From the NCBI GenBank assembly GCA_023439605.1, contig JAEXNS010000307.1:1-13300 (forward strand): a stretch of 13,300 nucleotides of DNA. Reading direction: 5' to 3'. The notes below the pieces were generated by a model. That model was not told the DNA's origin, ran no database searches, and saw nothing but the letters and a program-made list of their open reading frames with translations. Of the stretch, positions 7,415-13,300 are shown piece after piece (the stretch's first letter is position 1; each line of letters begins with the position of its first letter). Position numbers and translations under genes: made by a program. This stretch comes from Bacillota bacterium (lineage in GTDB: Bacteria; Bacillota; Clostridia; Oscillospirales; Ruminococcaceae).

Positions 7415-9439
7415 ATGAAAATTTCTTTTTATGAATTTAAAAAATTATATTTACAAAAAGCTTTTTTATTCATCTTTTTTAGTTGCTTTATTATAAATAT
7501 TTTATCGATTTTAGCCATCGCAAGCAAAAGCGAAATATCCCCTAAAGAATATAAGCTTTTTCACAGAGAAATTGAAAACATTGTTCAAGAAGATGTCTTA
7601 GAGTATATAGATAGTAATTTAAAAATAGATTTCAATGATGAAAGAATGTATTCATATGCACTTTTATATGATGCACAAGATGAATTTAATCGTATTTCAG
7701 GTTATTCTAAATATCTCGATTCAATATCTAAAAGATGTGATGAAATAACCAGTTTTTCTATTTTCGCACCTAAAGATGGTTTTGTTTACAAAAACGCAAT
7801 TAAGACATCTATGGTTTATAATAAAATCAAAGTAACTAGTCTTCCTTTTCAACCTTCTAAGGGAATTGAAATTATTTTATTTAACACTATAACTGATATT
7901 TTGATTATGTTTATTATATTTACTTGTAGCGTTTTTCTTTTTACAAAGGATAAAGAAATTGGCATTATGAATCTGCTTTTATCTTTTCCAAATGGAAGAA
8001 AAAAACTCTGTTTGAATAAAATTTTTGTTTTATTTTGTTTAACAATAATCACTAACTTATTATTTATTCTTTCAAATATAATTTTAGGAGAAATAACCTA
8101 TGGAATTGGTGATTTAAATCGTCCTATACAATGCATAAAAGCTTTATTTGAATCAAATTATAATATGTCAGTTTTAAATTACATTATAATCTCAACTCTT
8201 ATAAAATCACTCGTTTTTTTTATTTGGGGGTTGTTTTTTTCTTTTATCTGTAACTTTTCAAAATCAAATTCTGGAGTTTATATTTTGTCAGGAATTTTTT
8301 CTTTTATACAGTTGATAATAAACATAAAAGTGCAGTCAAACTCAAGCTTAGGAATTCTTTATGATATAAATATGATTTCTCTTTTAAAACCAGAAAACAT
8401 TTTCTCAACATACAGAAATGTTAATATCTTCAATACCCCTGTTAATATTTTGTTAATAAGTTGTTTAACTATTTTAATATTATTATCTATATTCTTTATT
8501 CTAAATCTACGCATTTTTACAAATGAAAAAAATATTGAATATAAAAAAATTTCAATAAAAATAAAAAAAAGCAAGACTAATCGTCAACATAGTAAAATAT
8601 ATTATGAATTTTTCAAATCAATCATACTTCAAAGAACATATACATTATTTTTAATTGTATTTGTTGTATCAATTATTTTCTATTTATCTTTTTCTATTCC
8701 TGCAAATGTAGATGATTTATATTATAAAAGGTACACAAATGAAAACTCAGGTATATTAACAGAAAATACTCAAAATTTTATAACAGAAACTGAAATTTAT
8801 TTTGATGAATACTTTGATAACCCCAATGTAATTAGCAAAACAGAAGCCTTTAGTATTCCATATAAGGTTAGTGCATTTAGCGAGTTTAAAGAAAGATATG
8901 ATACTATAAAAAACAACAAATACAACACTGAGATTTTTTATGATACAGGGTATAAAAGACTTTTCGGAATAAATAATTTAGATGAAATTATTACATTAAT
9001 TATAATAATACTTTCTATTTGTGTATTCTCAATTTCTCCACTTATTTCATTTGACAAGAGCAAAAATCTTACTCATATTATTTTTTGTACTACTTCAGGT
9101 AAAAAATCATATTTAAAGAGAAACATTTTAATATCTATAACTTATTCTACTTTTTCTAGCATGATTATTCTGCCTCCTTTTATATATAACATTTTAACAA
9201 AATACGGCTCACAAGGTCTAGATAAACCAATACAATCAATCCAGAACTTTGCACACTTTCCTTTTTCTTTTTCAGTATTTCACATGATTATTTTATTTTT
9301 TATTTCAATATACTTATTAATGATAATAAGTAGCTTGATTATGCTTATAATTTCATATAGAGTAAAGAGTATTTTTTCTGCTACATTAATTAATATTATG
9401 GTATTTATTATTCCTTTGATAATAATATTACTAATGTAA
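7415..9439 (+). CDS. ABC-2-type permease, two fused half-permeases
   Basis: A 674-residue membrane protein. Helices lie near 17-37, 158-177, 203-225, 255-280, 287-304, 343-365, 408-430, 525-545, 570-593, 616-648 (possibly two) and 652-674. Large extracytoplasmic segments follow the first helix of each half (about 38-155 and 431-523). The halves resemble each other: FYEFKKLYLQK near the N-terminus versus YYEFFKSIILQR near 396; LNRPIQCIKA (234-243) versus LDKPIQSIQN (602-611); and a matching FxxDK...GRKK/GKK region after helices 2 and 8. It therefore looks like a tandem fusion able to form the whole transmembrane pore alone. Start ATG 7415 is favoured because GGAG lies 9 nt upstream; in-frame ATGs at 7400 and 7406 lack a site. 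It begins 1 nt after the ATPase stop. Confidence 0.85.
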   Translation: MKISFYEFKKLYLQKAFLFIFFSCFIINILSILAIASKSEISPKEYKLFHREIENIVQEDVLEYIDSNLKIDFNDERMYSYALLYDAQDEFNRISGYSKYLDSISKRCDEITSFSIFAPKDGFVYKNAIKTSMVYNKIKVTSLPFQPSKGIEIILFNTITDILIMFIIFTCSVFLFTKDKEIGIMNLLLSFPNGRKKLCLNKIFVLFCLTIITNLLFILSNIILGEITYGIGDLNRPIQCIKALFESNYNMSVLNYIIISTLIKSLVFFIWGLFFSFICNFSKSNSGVYILSGIFSFIQLIINIKVQSNSSLGILYDINMISLLKPENIFSTYRNVNIFNTPVNILLISCLTILILLSIFFILNLRIFTNEKNIEYKKISIKIKKSKTNRQHSKIYYEFFKSIILQRTYTLFLIVFVVSIIFYLSFSIPANVDDLYYKRYTNENSGILTENTQNFITETEIYFDEYFDNPNVISKTEAFSIPYKVSAFSEFKERYDTIKNNKYNTEIFYDTGYKRLFGINNLDEIITLIIIILSICVFSISPLISFDKSKNLTHIIFCTTSGKKSYLKRNILISITYSTFSSMIILPPFIYNILTKYGSQGLDKPIQSIQNFAHFPFSFSVFHMIILFFISIYLLMIISSLIMLIISYRVKSIFSATLINIMVFIIPLIIILLM

Positions 9440-9544
9440 TTGTTCAAAAAAAATTCTAAATAAAAAATAGTATACATTAATACCAAATATTCATAGTTAA
9501 TTTTATGAATTTTCACATTTATTATTTCAAAAAACTCTCTTTAC

Positions 9545-9573
9545 TTGACAATTAACAAAAAATAATTTAAAAT
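9545..9573 (+). promoter_or_regulatory. Sigma-A promoter for the CpsB-like gene
   Basis: Perfect TTGACA (9545-9550), 17-nt spacer, TAAAAT (9568-9573). The leader is about 45-50 nt and includes a T7 run at 9600-9606 just before the ribosome site. It shows that the gene is transcribed separately from the ABC operon. Confidence 0.72.
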
Positions 9574-9626
9574 AATAGTTAGTAGTTTTATGACTATTCT
9601 TTTTTTATGAATAGGAGGTGTTATTT

Positions 9627-10439
9627 ATGAATGGATATGTTGACTTTCACTCTGGAATTTTACCAAATGTAGGCCTCAAGTGTTCCACAACTACAATTGA
9701 TGATGCAATTGATATTTTGAATGTACTTCAAAAGGCGAAAATAAAAACGGTTGTTGCAACACCTTGTTTTCATCCTTTGGAAGAAAATTTAAACGATTTC
9801 CTAGAGCAAAGAGACAAAACATTCAGCGATTTAAGTCAAAAGATAGAAAAACTATCTGTCCCTCGTGTTATTTTAGGTGCAGAAGTATTATTCACTCCTT
9901 CTCTGCTTGAGTTAGATAATATTGATAAACTTTGTATTGGAGAAACCAAGTATATCATTCTAGCTTTACCATACCAACCTTATAGTGATATAATTATAGA
10001 AACACTACAAAAATTTATTGTAGCTAAAAATTTACACCCTATAATAGCACATATTGAACGTTATCTTGACTTTTATACTTTGGAACAGTTACAAAAAATA
10101 TCTTCATTAGGTGTGCTTATGCAATTAAGCTGTAATGCGATAATAGAACGTTCCACAAGAAAATCAGCTTTAGAATTATTATCTAAAGGTGTTGTACAAA
10201 TAGTAGGTTCAAACGATGTTGAAATCAAAAAAGAACCTAGAAAAGCTAAAGACATAGCTATTGATGTCATAAACAAAGATATTTTTGCTGACATTAAGGA
10301 TATTTCAACAGCTAGTCCACAATATTCTGATGCAATTAGAATTATGAGATATCATTTAGCAATTGGGAAGTATAAGCAAATTAAAAACAATGCTGGTATG
10401 ATTATATCAAACGCAAATATTAAAAGCATAATGTGTTAA
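9627..10439 (+). CDS. CpsB/CapC-like PHP-domain protein, metal site degenerate
   Basis: Resembles the PHP-fold protein-tyrosine phosphatases (CpsB, CapC, YwqE) that dephosphorylate polysaccharide-assembly kinases. In 270 residues I see VDFHSGILP (5-13), TVVATPCFHP (41-50), GAEVLFTP (84-91) and the diagnostic IAHIERY (140-146). Several family metal ligands appear missing: the HxH motif is H8-S-G10; the histidine after TP is C47 (H49 could shift in); the ASDxH motif is S195-N196-D197-V198; the DDG after HxHxLP is absent. E86 and H142 remain. Catalysis is therefore doubtful. Start ATG 9627 has AGGAGGTG with a 6-nt gap; an in-frame GTG at 9618 lies within that site. No kinase or capsule genes are nearby. 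It ends in two hairpins. Confidence 0.8.
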   Translation: MNGYVDFHSGILPNVGLKCSTTTIDDAIDILNVLQKAKIKTVVATPCFHPLEENLNDFLEQRDKTFSDLSQKIEKLSVPRVILGAEVLFTPSLLELDNIDKLCIGETKYIILALPYQPYSDIIIETLQKFIVAKNLHPIIAHIERYLDFYTLEQLQKISSLGVLMQLSCNAIIERSTRKSALELLSKGVVQIVGSNDVEIKKEPRKAKDIAIDVINKDIFADIKDISTASPQYSDAIRIMRYHLAIGKYKQIKNNAGMIISNANIKSIMC

Positions 10440-10441
10440 AA

Positions 10442-10475
10442 AACCAAAAACTCTATCTCTATGAAGTTTTTGGTT
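10442..10475. terminator. First hairpin after the CpsB-like gene
   Basis: Arms 10442-10452 and 10465-10475 form a perfect 11-bp AACCAAAAACT/AGTTTTTGGTT stem with a 12-nt loop, just 2 nt after the stop codon. It lacks a following T-run, so it probably supports the second hairpin or protects the 3' end. Confidence 0.5.
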
Positions 10476-10481
10476 GATTTT

Positions 10482-10508
10482 AAGTGCCTGTTTTCAGGCA
10501 CTTTTTTT
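10482..10508 (+). terminator. Rho-independent terminator of the CpsB-like gene
   Basis: Perfect 9-bp stem AAGTGCCTG/CAGGCACTT (10482-10490, 10495-10503) with loop TTTT, and seven consecutive Ts from 10502. A textbook intrinsic terminator. Confidence 0.9.
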
Positions 10509-10520
10509 ATTATTACTACT

Positions 10521-10650
10521 CAGCCACTTCGGTAGCACATCTCCTGCAATAAAACCCCTCCGCCACTTCGGTGGCACCTCCCCTTTCAGTGGAGGCAAAG
10601 CTGCATTTTCTCTCCTAAGGCTCACCTGAAAGGGGAGCTGGCAACCGAAC
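10521..10650. repeat. GC-rich intergenic repeat with CCACTTCGGTGGC hairpin
   Basis: CAGCCACTTCGGTAGCAC (10521-10538) is followed by a near copy CCGCCACTTCGGTGGCAC (10560-10577); the second forms GCCAC-TTCG-GTGGC (10562-10575). An 11-bp inverted repeat, CTCCCCTTTCA (10578-10588) and TGAAAGGGGAG (10627-10637), encloses a 38-nt middle. This sequence type is one I recognise as common between genes of gut Firmicutes, often mis-called as a small protein reading ...PPLKGEVPPKWRRGF. It abuts repeat copy B. Confidence 0.72.
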
Positions 10651-10858
10651 AATGTTGTAAACTTAAGCAAATTGCTGAGGCAATTTATGAGGCTCTGCCT
10701 CAAACTCCGCTTCTTTTTCTATCGCAAAAAGAAGCAAAAAAGCTCTTAAAGCATAAGGACTTCGCTTTCTGCGGAAAGCGACCAAGGGCTTTGCCCTTTG
10801 GAAACCTACGATTTTTTGAAAAAAATCGAGTAAAACTTTACATTTTTAACTAAGTTGG
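10651..10858 (-). repeat. Interspersed repeat, copy B (inverted relative to copy A)
   Basis: Reverse complement of 352-558 with about 90% identity by eye. The hairpin stems are kept while loops differ: AAGGGC-GCCCTT has loop TTT here versus GTT in the same orientation of copy A, and AAATTGC-GCAATTT has loop TGAG versus TGAC. The 7-bp CGCTTTC/GAAAGCG stem is perfect here. It lies between the converging CpsB-like and GH13 genes. With the terminators and the GC-rich repeat it accounts for the whole 462-nt gap at 10440-10901. Confidence 0.85.
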
Positions 10859-10901
10859 ACTTTGGGCGCCCCAAAAATACGAGCGACTCCACTTTCCATT
10901 T

Positions 10902-12488
10902 TTATTTAAGTAAATCAAATCTTTTTATCTCTTCAACATAATCCATAAATATACTCTTAGGCCTAGCCCATATATTGTTTTTTCCATCTAAAGACCTGTA
11001 TATAACCAATTCCTCAAGTGTCTCTGTATGTTTTGCAATTCCAACTACTTCATATTCTCCGCCTTTGTAGTGTTTATATTTTCCTCCAATTATTATTTCA
11101 TCGTCTTCTTTAATTAGAGCTTTTTTGCTTTTTATTATAAAATCATTATCTCTCTCTGAAACTAATATAATCGAAGAAAAAGGGAGTATTTTCAGTTCTA
11201 TTTTTTCATTTGCAAAAATTAAAGAAGAATTCCCAAAAACATCATAATAATTCAACTTTTCAATATCTGCCTTTATTTCAACTGTCGCACCAGTTAAATT
11301 CAAGAAAATATAAGAAACTTGATTTTCGTATTCTTTTTTATATATCCAATAGTTTTTTTCTACTAATACAGTTTGATAACTTCCTTTTCTCAGAGAAACA
11401 TATTCCTTATATATTTTACCTAGTTTTTTCAAATGATTATATATTTCATTTTTTTTAAAATCAAGTTCTTCAAGTTCTAAACACGGACGAAGCTCCTCAT
11501 AAAAGTTGTTTATTTTCTCTCCTTTTAAACCAAATTCACTTCCATAATAAATACTAGGTACACCTACTATGGTATATAATATTGTATAAATATTCAAAAC
11601 ATGATTTTCATTTTTTATTGAACTCATGATTCTATTTAAAACATGATTATCAGCAAAATTAAATAAATTCATTCCTTTATACAGACCTAAATTCCCATAT
11701 TGCTTATTTACCAAATGATTTAAAATATGAAAATTATCCTCGTTAAATGTATTGTATATAGCATTGCATAATTCATAATTAGTTGCACTATCAAGCATTT
11801 CAGAATTGACCCATCTCTTATAATCACCCTGAGAAATATCTCCTACAAGCCAAAAATCAGGCTTTATTTTTTTACAATGTTTTCTTGCTCTTTTAAAAAA
11901 ATCAAAATCCATAAATTCCGCAGAATCAAATTTAATTCCATCTATATCAAATTCATTTATCCAAAATCCCATAATTTCAAAAAGATAATTGATTAAGTTT
12001 GGATTTCTAAGATTAAGTTTTACTAAATTAAATCGTCCATCTATACCCTCATAACAGAATTCATCACCATACGGGCTTTTTTTACCAAAGTTCAAGTTTT
12101 GAAACCATCCACAGTATTTTGATGCTACGCCATTTTTTTGAACATCTTTAAATGCCCAAAAATCTCTTCCAACATAATTAAAAATAGCATCTATAATAAT
12201 TTTCATATCATTTTTATGTAGCTCATCACATAAATTTTTAAAGATTTTATTATTCCCCAGCCTTTTATCTACTATTTTGAAATCAGAAATATCATAACCA
12301 TATTCCATAGACTCAAAAATAGAATTTAAGTACAAGGCTGTGACACCCATTTTCTTTAAATGTGGAATCCATAAGGAAATCTTACTTAGTCGATCTAACA
12401 AGGTATTTTCCTCTTTATATCTTGGTGCACCACAAAAACTATATGGATATATTTGATAAACAACTGCATTTTGATACCAATAACTCAT
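10902..12488 (-). CDS. GH13 alpha-amylase-family protein with altered active site and C-terminal DUF1653
   Basis: A 528-residue GH13 (beta/alpha)8-barrel homologue, about residues 1-445, plus a DUF1653 domain at about 464-518 (GGKYKHYKGGEYEVVGIAKH...ARPKSIFMDYV). It begins YQIYPYSFCGAPR, like a familiar group of clostridial alpha-glycosidases. Compared with GH13 consensus, region I DxxxNH is D100-A-I-F-N-Y105; region II GxRxD is GIK186FD188 (nucleophile D188 kept, Arg replaced by Lys); region III GE is G216-D217; region IV NHD is N281-H282-V283. Acid/base, stabiliser, Arg and His are thus all altered, so normal hydrolysis is doubtful. No signal peptide: probably cytoplasmic. The ATG has GGGAG 8 nt or less upstream, and the gene starts 20 nt after the HD-domain gene, likely one operon. 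The frame is intact throughout. Confidence 0.88.
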   Translation of the reverse strand: MSYWYQNAVVYQIYPYSFCGAPRYKEENTLLDRLSKISLWIPHLKKMGVTALYLNSIFESMEYGYDISDFKIVDKRLGNNKIFKNLCDELHKNDMKIIIDAIFNYVGRDFWAFKDVQKNGVASKYCGWFQNLNFGKKSPYGDEFCYEGIDGRFNLVKLNLRNPNLINYLFEIMGFWINEFDIDGIKFDSAEFMDFDFFKRARKHCKKIKPDFWLVGDISQGDYKRWVNSEMLDSATNYELCNAIYNTFNEDNFHILNHLVNKQYGNLGLYKGMNLFNFADNHVLNRIMSSIKNENHVLNIYTILYTIVGVPSIYYGSEFGLKGEKINNFYEELRPCLELEELDFKKNEIYNHLKKLGKIYKEYVSLRKGSYQTVLVEKNYWIYKKEYENQVSYIFLNLTGATVEIKADIEKLNYYDVFGNSSLIFANEKIELKILPFSSIILVSERDNDFIIKSKKALIKEDDEIIIGGKYKHYKGGEYEVVGIAKHTETLEELVIYRSLDGKNNIWARPKSIFMDYVEEIKRFDLLK

Positions 12489-12508
12489 AAATATCTCCCT
12501 GCCTAAAT

Positions 12509-13087
12509 TTATTTTCCCTCTATAAAAAATGTCGCTTCCATATCAGCAAAACTTAAGGCTACTGCAAGTGGAAACATAGAAAAAGCATTTCCCACCGAAT
12601 TTTTGTCTTCGTTTCCTGAAAAACCCATATGATATCTAATTGCAAATGCTTCTTCTCTAGACAACCTCATAAATCCTGAAATTATATATACAGATTTTTC
12701 ACCATGTCCATATGGTAATTTATCGTCAATAGCATAGTAAGGCACTTTTTCCCATTTACCATCTTCATTTTTTGCATTTCTATAATCCACAGTATAAAAA
12801 TTAACTTTGCATAAATCGTGCAATAAAGAAACAATAGCTATACTTTCTTCACTGTATTTCATATTATATATCTCGGACACTCGTTCTCTTTTTAAATAGT
12901 CTTTTAAACAGTTATAAACATTTATGCTATGTTCCACTAAACCACCTTCATAAGCTCCGTGAAACCTCGTGCTACATGGTGCAGTAAAAAAATCACATTC
13001 TGAAGACATTAAATATTCCAGTAGTTTTTCAGAACCTTTTCTTGTTATATTTTCTTGATATATTTTTATAAATTCTTCTTTTTTCAA
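12509..13087 (-). CDS. HD-domain metal-dependent phosphohydrolase, TTG start
   Basis: A 192-residue HD-superfamily protein. Candidate metal ligands are H53 (GGLVEHSINVY), H90-D91 (SLLHDLCK), H128 (YGHGEKS), H153 (IRYHMG) and D182 (SFADMEA), the usual order for nucleotide- or RNA-acting HD hydrolases. The GAYEGGLVEHSI stretch resembles the HD domain of YhaM-type 3'-5' exoribonucleases, but no OB-fold is present and the substrate is unknown. No start ATG exists before M27. TTG at 13087-13085 has AAAGGTGG 7 nt upstream and gives MKKEEFIKIY, so it is the likely start. It precedes the GH13 gene by 20 nt and is probably co-transcribed. Confidence 0.85.
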   Translation of the reverse strand: MKKEEFIKIYQENITRKGSEKLLEYLMSSECDFFTAPCSTRFHGAYEGGLVEHSINVYNCLKDYLKRERVSEIYNMKYSEESIAIVSLLHDLCKVNFYTVDYRNAKNEDGKWEKVPYYAIDDKLPYGHGEKSVYIISGFMRLSREEAFAIRYHMGFSGNEDKNSVGNAFSMFPLAVALSFADMEATFFIEGK

Positions 13088-13094
13088 CGTTTAT

Positions 13095-13100
13095 CCACCT
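13095..13100 (-). promoter_or_regulatory. Ribosome binding site deciding the TTG start
   Basis: AGGTGG on the minus strand, 7 nt before TTG at 13087-13085. No other initiation codon in the frame has a comparable site nearby, which fixes the start of the HD-domain gene. Confidence 0.7.
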
Positions 13101-13131
13101 TTTCAAAATGTAGTTTAAAAATAATACTTGG

Positions 13132-13206
13132 TTGCTATTAAGCAATATGTATAGGGCGGAGATGTTTTACCGAAGGTCCAGGGCGACCAATGTCGTCAAC
13201 TTAAGC
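13132..13206. repeat. Composite repeat: GAAGGTCCA module copy 2 plus TTAAGTTGACGACATT module
   Basis: 13132-13189 repeats 5271-5328 in the same orientation; 13189-13206 is the exact reverse complement of 540-557 in repeat copy A, and differs slightly from 10651-10668 in copy B. It joins two modules that occur apart elsewhere. The remaining sequence to 13300 is AT-rich, with no gene or structure I can support. Confidence 0.75.
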
Positions 13207-13300
13207 AAAATGCAAAAATAAAATTCAAACAAAGTTAAATTAATTTTCACATTTATCCTAAAAAACGGCACAACAAATAAACCCTCTAGAGTGAGTGGTT

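Noticed and set aside
7849..8574. Two minus-strand frames of 67 and 71 residues
   Set aside because: Both are antisense to the permease and reflect its hydrophobic, T-rich codons.
9280..9516. 78-residue minus-strand frame overlapping the permease end
   Set aside because: Mostly antisense to the permease; composition is typical of AT-rich noise and no ribosome site was seen.
9574..9606. Possible attenuator: AATAGT/ACTATT hairpin followed by T-run before the CpsB-like gene
   Set aside because: The stem is only 6 A-T-rich pairs with a 13-nt loop; too weak to claim.
10073..10294. 73-residue minus-strand frame
   Set aside because: Antisense to the CpsB-like gene.
10494..10703. 69-residue minus-strand frame reading ...PPLKGEVPPKWRRGF...
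   Set aside because: It is a translation of the terminator and the GC-rich intergenic repeats; no ribosome site and the peptide is a well-known kind of spurious repeat product.
10861..10875. TTTGGG-CGCC-CCAAA hairpin as terminator of the GH13 gene
   Set aside because: Short stem and no T-run on the minus strand; may simply be the edge of the repeat.
11210..11458. 82-residue plus-strand frame
   Set aside because: Antisense to the GH13 gene.
13215..13300. Possible structured element around CCCTCTAGAGTGAGTGG at the right edge
   Set aside because: Only a short palindrome is visible and the window ends; nothing further can be supported.

Overview
The window looks like a chromosomal segment of an AT-rich, Gram-positive, anaerobe-type Firmicute, most likely class Clostridia. 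This rests on the very low GC of the genes, strong AGGAGG-type ribosome sites, consensus sigma-A promoters, a lipoteichoic-acid-synthase-type enzyme, a DUF896/YnzC protein, and a GH13 protein of a kind familiar from gut Clostridia. Genus cannot be assigned. I see no transposase, phage gene, tRNA, rRNA or CRISPR array.

Left part (1-1622, all minus strand): the 5' end of uppP (undecaprenyl-diphosphatase) runs off the left edge. An intergenic repeat (A) follows, then a tightly packed set read leftwards: NUDIX hydrolase, DUF896 protein, small three-helix membrane protein. Middle part (1889-10439, all plus strand): a FabG-type reductase ending in a 20-bp AT-only hairpin; an LtaS/MdoB-type phosphotransferase overlapping an FlK-like hotdog thioesterase, with its own promoter and terminator; a lipoprotein / ABC ATPase / fused ABC-2 permease operon with an extended -10 promoter; and a monocistronic CpsB-like PHP protein with a near-consensus promoter and two 3' hairpins. 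Right part (10902-13087, minus strand): an HD-domain hydrolase (TTG start) followed after 20 nt by a GH13 alpha-amylase-like protein with a C-terminal DUF1653 domain. The last 213 bases hold a repeat copy and nothing else I recognise.

Three themes stand out. First, two neighbouring enzyme homologues have lost key active-site residues: the GH13 protein differs in all four conserved GH13 regions, and the CpsB-like protein lacks several metal ligands. Both reading frames are full length, so these look like repurposed or weakened enzymes and not decayed genes. Second, four intergenic sites carry a family of comparatively GC-rich modular repeats. The largest, about 207 bp, is a chain of short hairpins present in inverted orientation near 352-558 and 10651-10858, bracketing about 10 kb and nine complete genes. 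Third, the ABC permease is visibly two homologous half-permeases fused head to tail.

Several genes concern the cell envelope (uppP, LtaS-like, CpsB-like, lipoprotein/ABC exporter), but they have separate promoters and no single pathway can be read from the order.
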